Origin: Tubulanus polymorphus
Taxonomy: Eukaryota > Nemertea > Palaeonemertea > Tubulaniformes > Tubulanidae
Length of the DNA: 64,000 nt
Assembly (NCBI RefSeq): GCF_964204645.1
Contig: NC_134029.1
Span: 5,403,001 to 5,467,000 of the forward strand
Reading direction: 5' to 3'
Below the pieces are notes generated by a model, which was not told the DNA's origin, searched no databases, and saw only the letters and a list, made by a program, of their open reading frames with translations. This document shows positions 47,101 through 64,000 of the stretch, one piece after another. The position numbers were made by a program, and so were the translations under genes. Within the stretch, counting starts at the first letter, position 1; every line of letters begins with the position of its first letter.

Positions 47101-49790
47101 GTGAAGGGTCGAGACGGGAACATGGTGTCCACGGGACTGTGTAGAGAGTAGAGACAGTTTTGAAGGGTCGAGACGGGAACATAGGGTCCATGGGACTGTG
47201 TAGAGAGTAGAGACAGGTGTGAAGGGTCGAGACGGGAACATGGTGTCCACGGGACTGTGTAGAGACTAGAGACAGGTTAGAAGGGTCGAGACGGGAACAT
47301 AGGGTCCACGGGACTGTGTAGAGACTAGAGACAGGTTAGAAGGGTCGAGACGGGAACATAGGGTCCACGGGACTGTGTAGAGACTAGAGACAGGTTAGAA
47401 GGGTCGAGACGGGAACATAGGGTCCACGGGACTGTGTAGAGACTAGAGACAGGTTAGAAGGGTCGAGACGGGAACATAGTGTCCACGGGACTGTGTAGAG
47501 ACTAGAGACAGGTTAGAAGGGTCGAGACGGGAACATAGGGTCCACGGGACAGTGTAGAGACTAGAGACAGATGTGAAGGGTCGAGACGGGAACATGGTGT
47601 CCACGGGACTGTGTAGAGACTAGAGACAGGTTAGAAGGGTCGAGACGGGAACATGGTGTCCACGGGACTGTGTAGAGACTAGAGACAGTTTTGAAGGGTC
47701 GAGACGGGAACATAGGGTCCACGGGACTGTGTAGAGACTAGAGACAGGTTAGAAGGGTCGAGACGGGAACATAGTGTCCACGGGACTGTGTAGAGACTAG
47801 AGACAGGTTAGAAGGGTCGAGACGGGAACATAGGGTCCACGGGACTGTGTAGAGACTAGAGACAGGTTAGAAGGGTCGAGACGGGAACATAGGGTTCACG
47901 GGACTGTGTAGAGACTAGAGACAGGTTAGAAGGGTCGAGACGGGAACATAGGGTCCACGGGACAGTGTAGAGACTAGAGACAGATGTGAAGGGTCGAGAC
48001 GGGAACATGGTGTCCACGGGACTGTGTAGAGACTAGAGACAGGTTAGAAGGGTCGAGACGGGAACATGGTGTCCACGGGACTGTGTAGAGACTAGAGACA
48101 GTTTTGAAGGGTCGAGACGGGAACATAGGGTCCACGGGACTGTGTAGAGACTAGAGACAGGTTAGAAGGGTCGAGACGGGAACATGGTGTCCACGGGACT
48201 GTGTAGAGACTAGAGACAGGTTAGAAGGGTCGAGACGGGAACATAGGGTCCACGGGACTGTGTAGAGACTAGAGACAGGTTAGAAGGGTCGAGACGGGAA
48301 CATAGGGTCCACGGGACTGTGTAGAGACTAGAGACAGGTTAGAAGGGTCGAGACGGGAACATAGGGTCCACGGGACTGTGTAGAGACTAGAGACAGGTTA
48401 GAAGGGTCGAGACGGGAACATAGTGTCCACGGGACTGTGTAGAGACTAGAGACAGGTTAGAAGGGTCGAGACGGGAACATAGGGTCCACGGGACAGTGTA
48501 GAGACTAGAGACAGATGTGAAGGGTCGAGACGGGAACATGGTGTCCACGGGACTGTGTAGAGACTAGAGACAGGTTAGAAGGGTCGAGACGGGAACATGG
48601 TGTCCACGGGACTGTGTAGAGACTAGAGACAGTTTTGAAGGGTCGAGACGGGAACATAGGGTCCACGGGACTGTGTAGAGACTAGAGACAGGTTAGAAGG
48701 GTCGAGACGGGAACATAGTGTCCACGGGACTGTGTAGAGACTAGAGACAGGTTAGAAGGGTCGAGACGGGAACATAGGGTCCACGGGACTGTGTAGAGAC
48801 TAGAGACAGGTTAGAAGGGTCGAGACGGGAACATAGGGTTCACGGGACTGTGTAGAGACTAGAGACAGGTTAGAAGGGTCGAGACGGGAACATAGGGTCC
48901 ACGGGACAGTGTAGAGACTAGAGACAGATGTGAAGGGTCGAGACGGGAACATGGTGTCCACGGGACTGTGTAGAGACTAGAGACAGGTTAGAAGGGTCGA
49001 GACGGGAACATGGTGTCCACGGGACTGTGTAGAGACTAGAGACAGTTTTGAAGGGTCGAGACGGGAACATAGGGTCCACGGGACTGTGTAGAGACTAGAG
49101 ACAGGTTAGAAGGGTCGAGACGGGAACATGGTGTCCACGGGACTGTGTAGAGACTAGAGACAGTTTTGAAGGGTCGAGACGGGAACATAGGGTCCACGGG
49201 ACTGTGTAGAGAGTAGAGACAGATTTGAAGGGTCGAGACAGGAACATAGGGTCCACGGGACTGTGTAGAGACTAGAGACAGGTTAGAAGGGTCGAGACGG
49301 GAACATAGGGTCCACGGGACTGTGTAGAGACTAGAGACAGTTTTGAAGGGTCGAGACGGGAACATGGTGTCCACGGGACTGTCTAGAGAGTAGAGACAGA
49401 TGTGAAGGGTCGAGACGGGAACATGGTGTCTACGGGACTGTCTAGAGAGTAGAGACAGATGTGAAGGGTCGAGACGGGAACATAGGGTCCACGGGACTGT
49501 GTAGAGAGTAGAGACAGGTGTGAAGGGTCGAGACGGGAACATGGTGTCTACGGGACTGTGTACAGACTAGAGACAGTTTTGAAGGGTCGAGACGGGAACA
49601 TAGGGTCCACGGGACTGTGTAGAGACTAGAGACAGGTTAGAAGGGTCGAGACGGGAACATGGTGTCCACGGGACTGTGTAGAGACTAGAGACAGGTTAGA
49701 AGGGTCGAGACGGGAACATGGTGTCCACGGGACTGTGTAGAGACTAGAGACAGTTTTGAAGGGTCGAGACAGGAACATAGGGTCCATGGA
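47101..49790. repeat. 59-bp satellite array, right arm, 46 units with a 944-bp higher-order repeat
   Basis: ACAT of the GGGAACAT core recurs from 47120 to 49775, i.e. 45 x 59 bp and 46 units. Unit variants (ATAGTG, ATGGTG, GGTTCAC, ACAGTGTAG, CAGTTTTG) recur at an exact distance of 944 bp (16 units) from about 47100 to 49150, so the array is about two copies of a 16-unit block plus extra units. Open frames through the array are artefacts of the period. Confidence 0.95.
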
Positions 49791-50172
49791 GAAAGACCCA
49801 CGGGATCTGTAGAGAAAGATAACGCGTCATGAATTTAACAATCATCTTTATTTTTTTTCAAAATTCATACATTAATTTTCTTCATAAATTTGATGAATTC
49901 GAATTGATTAATGGCAATAAACATGCCCCAAACAAAATGCCCCGGGCCGGGTCGTTTTTTGAAAAAAACGGTTTGAGAGATTTAAGGAAAGTTGATTTTA
50001 TTTTTTAGAAACCAAAATAATTACACTCGTGTTATTCATTCAAGATTATATTTGAAATTAGTTTAGCTTTACCAGTAAATATATATTATTTCTGGGAGGA
50101 AATCTCGACGGGAAATTGCTTACTTCGCATCTTGAATTTTTACTTCTGTTGACATTGGAGGCGTTTTCTTGG

Positions 50173-50370
50173 TAAGTGCAGATCCACACCTCTCGTGATT
50201 GACGCAATCTGCTGAATGACAGAATCCAGGCTAAAATCTTTCTAGTGAAGGTATCTAAAAATTAACCAATGGCAAACCACTGAATTGCTGAATTTTGAAT
50301 CTGAAATACGTATTGATATTAAATGTAATTGATTGAACCGTTTACGCGGGGAGGTGCGGATCTGCACTTA
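50173..50370. mobile_element. MITE nested in the right arm of the foldback element
   Basis: The terminal inverted repeats TAAGTGCAGATCCACACCTC and (reverse complement of the right end) TAAGTGCAGATCCGCACCTC differ at one base. The 198-bp segment is missing from the matching place in the left arm (near 45420), so it was inserted after the palindrome formed or was lost from the left arm. Confidence 0.75.
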
Positions 50371-50592
50371 AGCTTATACCGTTTCCATCATTCGATCTTT
50401 TCAATGAAAAGTTTTCAAAAATCTAATTTGATTTTTTAAAATTGTTGGTAGGTTCACATGCGAAAAACGAATCCGATACGCGCCGTAGTGTTATAGTTCA
50501 AATAATCGACTGTGGTGGCGCTATTGTACGGTAGGGTCGAGACGGGAACGGGTCGAGACAGTAACGGGTCGAGACGGGAACGTGGATGGCTC

Positions 50593-50925
50593 ATATATAT
50601 ATGACATGATGACTGTGTTCCTTTTCAATTTAGTTTTGAAATAAAAGATTTTTATTCAATAAATCATTGTATCAAATCCATTTGCCACATCCAAAAATTG
50701 TTGATGATTAAAGAAATATCTCGAGTCAATAAAATCGAATTGACTTTCGACCAAATCGCAGCGCCACCTAGCCCGTTCGCCATATTGAAAAATTCGCCGT
50801 GCGTGTGAATATTGTGCCGCTGCACGAGGGTTTATCTCGTTTTTCTCTCTCCCCTGCTCACTGGAAATTAATGAAATTCGCCGACGACGAAGACGCCGTG
50901 TGAATCTCACTGAAAAATCAACAAA
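50593..50925 (+). promoter_or_regulatory. NAA15 upstream region
   Basis: This 330-bp interval separates the end of the foldback element from the NAA15 ATG. The part from 50750 to 50925 is CpG-richer and is the likely 5' UTR and proximal promoter. No TATA box is evident. The element therefore sits almost directly against a housekeeping promoter. Confidence 0.45.
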
Positions 50926-58592
<7,667 letters not shown>

Positions 58593-60179
58593 GAGACACT
58601 GATTCGTTCGGGCTAGCTGATTATCGAAGAACATTTGTTGCATTGGTGCTTTAAGAAGAAAAAAATTACGCGCGTTTATTCCTTTTGGTGTTGAAAACAG
58701 AAATTCGGGACTTACGAAAACAACGTCTGCTTGAGATAAATATTATGATGACTATTATTATTATAAATATATAAGTACGCGTGTGATTGGAAGAGAATAT
58801 GACATCGGACTGTGACTCGGGACTGCCACTTTCTATGTTATAAACATAATCGAGATAAATGAAGATGAAATGGTTTAAACATTTGTTGGCGTTGATAGGA
58901 TACGGTATGTTGTGATGACGTGCTATCCAGTCATTATGATGAGACATTGATTTGATAACGAATGATGCAGACTTTTTGATAAAAAGTTATTTAATTGCGG
59001 TGTGTTATTATTAGTTGTTTATATAGTGAATCAGTTGAATTAACCTGTTAAACGTTCTTTATTTCATCTCCTCTGTATTGCATACCGGTATGTGAAATGT
59101 TGACGACTGATTTCCTATGAGCGGTACTTGATTTTTTACAAGGCTTCCCATAAAATATATGTACATGTACATTCTGACTGTTAGAGCCAGAAAAATCTTG
59201 TGTCCTTCATACATAATACTTGAAATGTAGGTCGGTCATATATGATTATCGAGTGTATATATTTTATGGATAGGCACACCTTATTTCATCAAGTCTTTTC
59301 GTGTGATTGAGTTGAGGAAGATTTTTGAAAATACGTTCGTATTAGATGATAAGAACTTCAAGAAAAACCGACCTGGTGCATGAAGTCAGTAACCGGAATG
59401 TGTGCAGTTCTGGTTTTAATCCATGATTACGCATGTGGTAACTGACTACCGGTTTGGATCATGTTTTCTAAGCGTTTTATTGTATCTCGTTGATGAATTA
59501 CGTAATTTATTGATTTATTTCATTTGTACGTAACGTATAGAGAGCTTCGGTTGAAAATATTTTTGATCTAAAAAAATATTCGAAGTTGACAAACTCGATT
59601 ATGATGATGACCTAAAAACGCTTTAACTCTTTCGTTTCTTGCTTTGTGTTTATCGTATCAACACAACCTACAACAGTGTTTAATATTAGATAAAAGCTGG
59701 ATTATTTTACAGAATTATATTGAGTTCTGTTTCAGATTTGTATAGATGACGACAGTAGCCAACAAACTTTTAATAAAATTCCTGTTTTATACAGAATGAA
59801 AAAAGAACTTCTTTTTTTCTGAATCTGTTTTTTCTCAATTGGATGAGTTGAGTCGGGATATTTTGTGGGGCCAAAGGACAGAATTCTTATGAGTTTTTGT
59901 TCTATTCTCAGTGGATATGGAAAACGTATAGAAAAACAAAATGAGAATAGAATATTCCTTCAACATATTATGTCTGGCTACTTTTCGATATCAACTGGGA
60001 GTTATTGCTTTCTAGATAACACATTGTTTATAGCCACTACCTACACATAACACTTTGGAGATCTATATAAAAAAAGGTCGAAGAGGTATAATTTAGGGTT
60101 ACTTGGAAGGATGAATGGAGCGAGGTGGTGAAATTTCATATACTTATGGTTCCCAGAAAACTGAGGTAATTATGGACAA
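58593..60179 (+). other. NAA15 3' UTR and following intergenic DNA
   Basis: AT-rich sequence after the NAA15 stop. An AATAAA within CTTTTAATAAAATTCC near 59775 is the strongest polyadenylation signal, implying a 3' UTR of about 1.2 kb. Open frames here show no domain. Confidence 0.5.
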
Positions 60180-60262
60180 ATTTCGGGATTCGAACCTGAT
60201 TCGGTGCTACAATGTCATGGACATGATGCACTTACTACACTGACAGTTTCCAAATGGTGCAG
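60180..60262 (-). mobile_element. tRNA-derived SINE head or tRNA pseudogene
   Basis: The minus strand reads GTCAGTGTAGTAAGTGCATC (D-arm/A-box-like), an anticodon-arm-like ATGTCCATGACAT, then CAGGTTCGAATCCCG, a near-perfect B box and T arm. Spacing is that of a tRNA, but the acceptor stem does not close and no CCA-adjacent end is seen, so it is a pseudo-tRNA or a SINE promoter rather than a working tRNA gene. Confidence 0.6.
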
Positions 60263-60688
60263 CAAATTTATTTCAATACGTTTTCCTTTTGCTAGGTGGA
60301 AGCTGACAGGCTAAAATATGAAAAAGTAACGTAAGTAGGAAATATTTTTAATACCTATATTCGGGTTTGCTCTTAGTTTTTTAAAATATCCAAGTTTTAC
60401 GATAGCAAAATTATTAAAGATCAATCCCAACCTAGATTTTATTTAAGAAGGCCAATGTCGTATAGCAATTTCTTCCACGATGACGAACTCCTTGTCAACA
60501 AGAAATGATGATTTTTAAAGCAAGATATAAAATGGATCTCAATTCTCTTGTGAACAGGTATTAACTGTAATTTGCGTCTGAGGAGATCAAGATGAATTGA
60601 ATGTTGACATTTTTGCATCTTGTTGAAGAAATGGATTTACTTAAGCGTTGTCACAGCTGATATACTGGTTTGAAACTGTTCGTCCATC

Positions 60689-62097
60689 ATGATGGAAGAA
60701 AATGCAATCGGGAATGACTACCAGGCCAACTCCGCGGTGAGCGCTGTTGAGAAAAGCGTTCAAAGACGTATATTTAAGATAATCGTTATCGGTGATTCGA
60801 ACGTCGGTAAGACGTGTTTGACGTTTCGATTCTGTGGCGGAAAATTTCCCGAGCGAACCGAAGCAACAATCGGCGTAGATTTCCGCGAGAGGGCTATTGA
60901 GCTCGATTCCGAAGTTATTAAGGTATTGTATGATTCTTCAGAGGTTGATCTGTGAAACAGCACCCAGTTCCGCAGTTGTGAATAAGAATTAGATTTGACT
61001 CTCAATGAAAATAAAATACAGTAATTTCAACTCAAGAGTTAACTCTGGAACTCTTGAACTGGCCGGTAGTTGAAAATGAACTTGCATTTTACTCTAGGGA
61101 CCAAACTTGACATGAACTGCAACTGGGTTCTGATTACTAGTACTTTATATTACAGTAAGTTGAGTTGATTTAAATTGCCAACTTACTGTAATTTTGAATT
61201 AGTGAGACTGGCCCAGACTTCTTAGAATTCTAAGTAGATTAATACAGCTTGAATGAAACCAATATGAAAATAGTATAATTGGGAAGCTCCGATGCTCCTG
61301 TGGCTAACAATGATCCACCAGGTTCGCTAGTAAATAGTAACTCGGTCCTTCGCGTTCAATTTCTACATTTCAATGAAAGCCGAATGAACTTAAATAGATC
61401 ATTATTTTTAAGGAAAATAATGAATTTGAGATATATTGGGTCGTGATAATGTTTAGATTCGGAAGCCAAAAAATTCAGTTTGATGTTCATTCATAATGAA
61501 CAAATTTTGACTACATAAAACTGAGTACTCATTGCGCCATCTGGTAGGATAACCGGTCTTACAGCTCCCCATTGAATACTTGTAGCTTGTAAATCTGTCC
61601 GTTTTGTAATGTTTTTCTAGCTTCAACTGTGGGATACGGCCGGACAAGAGAGATTTCGTAAGAGTATGGTTCAACATTACTATCGCAACGTCCACGCGGT
61701 TGTATTCGTTTACGACGTTACGAAAATCGTCTCGTTCGACAACATGCCACACTGGGTCGAAGAATGCGACCGTCACAACTTGACGGCCGAGATCCCGCGT
61801 ATTTTAGTCGGCAACAAATGCGACCTGAGAGATCGCGTCGCCGTCAGCACGAACATGGCGCAGAAATTCGCCGACACGCACAACATGCCGTTGTTCGAAA
61901 CGTCGGCGAAAGACGACATCGAGTCGGACCACGTCGACGCCATATTCATGACGCTCGCGCATAAACTGAAGAACTCGAAACCGATGATGCCGCCGGCGTG
62001 GGCGCGACAAAATCAACGAATTGCCATCGGTTCCGATCATCATGAATACGTCGTACACGATGACGAATCGGACGATCGAGATAGCTGCGCTTGTTAA
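60689..62097 (+). CDS. RAB33: Small GTPase Rab33, two coding exons
   Basis: Exons 60689-60922 and 61621-62097 join in phase (GT-AG), 236 aa. All G motifs are present: GDSNVGKT (P-loop), TIGVDFRER (switch I), [20 protein letters not shown] (switch II), NKCD and ETSAK. The switch region and the [11 protein letters not shown] stretch are specific to Rab33 rather than other Rabs. The C-terminus DSCAC carries a CxC motif for double geranylgeranylation. Rab33 works at the Golgi in retrograde traffic and, for Rab33B, in autophagosome formation through Atg16L. Two adjacent ATGs (60689, 60692) open the frame; either may be used. The second exon is CpG-rich, unlike the flanking DNA. It lies about 2.1 kb downstream of NAA15 on the same strand, as in vertebrates. 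Vertebrate RAB33A and RAB33B are both candidates for orthology. Confidence 0.95.
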
Positions 62098-64000
62098 ATC
62101 AGCAGCTGTAGAATCGGGTGCTTTGTTGTGTTTGTTGACTGGTGTCTCTCGGGGAGTTTCCGTCTTTGGTAATTCTATCCAGTTACTCGCAGTGATTATT
62201 TAACCAGAGTCGACAATTCAAATTCTGTTGTTTACCTGACGCAGAGTAAAAACGTTTTGGCCATTTGCCTTATTACCATCATGTATACGTGTATTGCACG
62301 AATCTGTTAGATTAGGTCTAGAAACAGTTCAATTTAGGACATAAAAACCCTGAATGAATCTTAATATGATCTAGAACCGATGAGAAAAGAATACAAGAAG
62401 ATTGTATCTTTCACTTGAAGTCGTTGTTTGGACAGTATCATTTTTCACAGAGAATTGAGCCAAGCCTGTACCTTCGACCTATACAATATGTGAAGCAAGT
62501 TACACACACACTTTTCTCATCATTTCTATTTACCAGTATCAGTTTCACAGTACTACCGTACCTTTTCCTAGGTACGGGATCTACGTATCGTAGATTCAGC
62601 AGGCTTGGCTGTAATGAAATAACAAGTGCCTACACTATTGTACCATATTGTCACTGGTAGTAGATTAATGGCTACGATGTATTTGTATTCGTCATTTTTG
62701 ATGTTAATGTACTTAACAAATTTATGTATGTATTAACATATATGTATTGAGTGTTTTAATGTCAGTCCAATTTTATTTCAATCACAGTGTGGTAAGGATA
62801 GATGGGAAAAGAAGCAATTTATTAGGCGTTAGTGTAGTGGGGAACTTTGGAACTGCACAAGTATGAATCAAATTTTTCTCCATGACTTATATGTGTATCT
62901 GTATTTCATTGTTTATTCGCATGGCACCAAAGTTTTTTCATCTATTTTTGTGAAATTATTCGTCTGAAAAATTATTATGTACTTAATTAATGAAAAAAGT
63001 ATCTCGAAAAGTTAATATAATTGGTTAATTTCTCATAAATTCTATTTTTGACTAATTGTAATGTTTTTGTAGACTTTTTATTCGTTTCTAAGATTAAGTG
63101 TTTAGTGTGATTTAATTAAAAATTGAGCGCCGTATAAAATTTCAAAGTTTTATTCATTGTGGAATGATGTTTTGAAAATGATATAGTTATTCAATTGGTG
63201 GAAGCCAATTTCAATAAATTCGCAAGTTTTGTGATCTTTTTTGGACTTTTATTATCACAGTCATAATTTAAACTTCTATTTGCTTACCGGTAATTTTCTA
63301 CTAAAGTTTTTTCAACTCGTCATGCTTTCATGATATATATATACTACATGCAATTGTGTTGTAAACAAAATTGTACACCGGGCTCACGGGACTAAACTCT
63401 GTGACTTGATAGTTAATTAAACCTGCATTTTGAATACGTTCCTATTTGATAAAATGTCTGCATTATATTTTCGGTTTATATTAAGGATTTCATAGTTATT
63501 ACTGGTTAATGAAATGAATTACCAGGGCTATTCGTGTGTGTTGTTTTGAGCCAGTTAGGACCACAAAAAAAGCTATATACTTGACATTACTATGCAGCAT
63601 TTAGGCATTTCATCAAAATGTTTTCTTTTTGTCAGCATTTCTATCAGCCTTTTATTGTGGTAATTGGTGTATTTTAATGATACATTGTATGTACATGTAC
63701 ATAGCTTAGCTACACTTATAGCATTTGTATTATTCTTTGACCCTCGACATTTGGGTGCATTATGAATCATGTATGGTGTCTAGTGATGGTTAGATTAATC
63801 AATCGTTGTAAGGGGTGAAGAAAAATTGGAAATAAATTCTTTTTGTTTTTAATGATTGCCTTCGGTTTAGATTCATTATTTTTTGCCGGACGAATAACTG
63901 AGCCGAACCAATAGAGCGCCCTGGTACCAGCAAGTGCTGCCCTCTTTCTGTAGACACTCAGGACTTCAAGACTGTTATTCAACCTCTACCGGCTAGTTGG
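62098..64000. other. RAB33 3' UTR and terminal intergenic DNA
   Basis: AT-rich. An AATAAA within TTTCAATAAATTCGC near 63212 is a plausible polyadenylation site, giving a 3' UTR of about 1.1 kb. No exon of a following gene is recognised before the window ends. Confidence 0.45.

Larger units (their letters stand above)
43526..50592. mobile_element. Large foldback-like palindromic element with satellite-bearing arms
   Basis: Two inverted arms face a ~580-bp unique centre (46520-47100). Ends: GAGCTATCCACGTTCCC from 43526 and, reverse complemented, GAGCCATCCACGTTCCC ending at 50592. Each outer arm has about 3 copies of a 16-bp unit (CGTTCCCGTCTCGACC or variants), then a ~500-bp segment matching its counterpart (left 45259-45795, right about 49791-50538), then a tandem array of a 59-bp unit. 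Flanks show ATAT on both sides, a possible short target duplication. No transposase is visible, so it would be non-autonomous. Long inverted repeats with internal tandem repeats are the hallmark of foldback elements (FB, Galileo), but no homology to these was tested. A LINE fragment (43583-45258) and a MITE (50173-50370) are nested in opposite arms. Confidence 0.72.

Noticed and set aside
49036-49542. 168-codon open frame on the minus strand
   Set aside because: Same satellite artefact in the right array.
45796-49790. Regular repeat spacing resembling a CRISPR array
   Set aside because: There are no unique spacers; the whole 59-bp unit is repeated, and the host is an animal.
61020-61210. Possible inverted-repeat element in the RAB33 intron
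   Set aside because: Internal similarities (AACTTACTGTAA against TTACAGTAAGTT) are short and no clear ends were found.

Overview
The window is animal nuclear DNA. Its genes carry GT-AG introns, several encode metazoan-specific families (p66/GATAD2, Popeye-domain, SCOC, rhodopsin-like receptors), and long AT-rich introns and intergenic stretches are full of short transposons and TA microsatellites. The mix of genes and repeats suggests a marine invertebrate, most likely a lophotrochozoan such as a mollusc. That placement is inference; no species marker was seen.

Layout. 0-1.7 kb: 3' end of a p66/GATAD2 gene (+). 4.1-6.7 kb: SCOC (-), five coding exons. 7.8-10.7 kb: tandem pair of intronless class A GPCR genes (+). 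11.1-12.4 kb: acyl-CoA thioesterase with a peroxisomal SKL end (-). 13.5-16.5 kb: FASTK/RAP-family mitochondrial RNA protein (+). 17.1-34.3 kb: three minus-strand genes, EIF2B3, CDC26 and ZCCHC10, the last with a predicted 12.3 kb first intron. 35.7-37.2 kb: Popeye-domain gene (+). 37.5-41.8 kb: two paralogous genes (-) for secreted cysteine-rich precursors that match no family I recognise. 43.5-50.6 kb: a large palindromic (foldback-like) mobile element whose arms carry a 59-bp satellite, with a truncated LINE nested in one arm and a MITE in the other. 50.9-58.6 kb: NAA15 (+), 19 coding exons resolved, 861 aa. 60.7-62.1 kb: RAB33 (+). The rest is 3' UTR and intergenic DNA.

The genes are mostly housekeeping: NatA acetyltransferase scaffold, eIF2B catalytic subunit, APC/C subunit, Golgi/autophagy factors SCOC and Rab33, chromatin factor p66. 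NAA15 next to RAB33, with SCOC about 45 kb away, matches the human 4q31 grouping from memory and may be old synteny. POPDC and the cysteine-rich genes lie in a tandem segmental duplication whose second copy has lost POPDC.

The two most unusual items are the foldback-like element (12 versus 46 satellite units, a 944-bp higher-order repeat, and each nested insertion matched by an empty site in the opposite arm) and the cysteine-rich precursor pair. Exon boundaries were worked out by hand from splice signals, reading frame and remembered family sequences. No alignment or database search was run.
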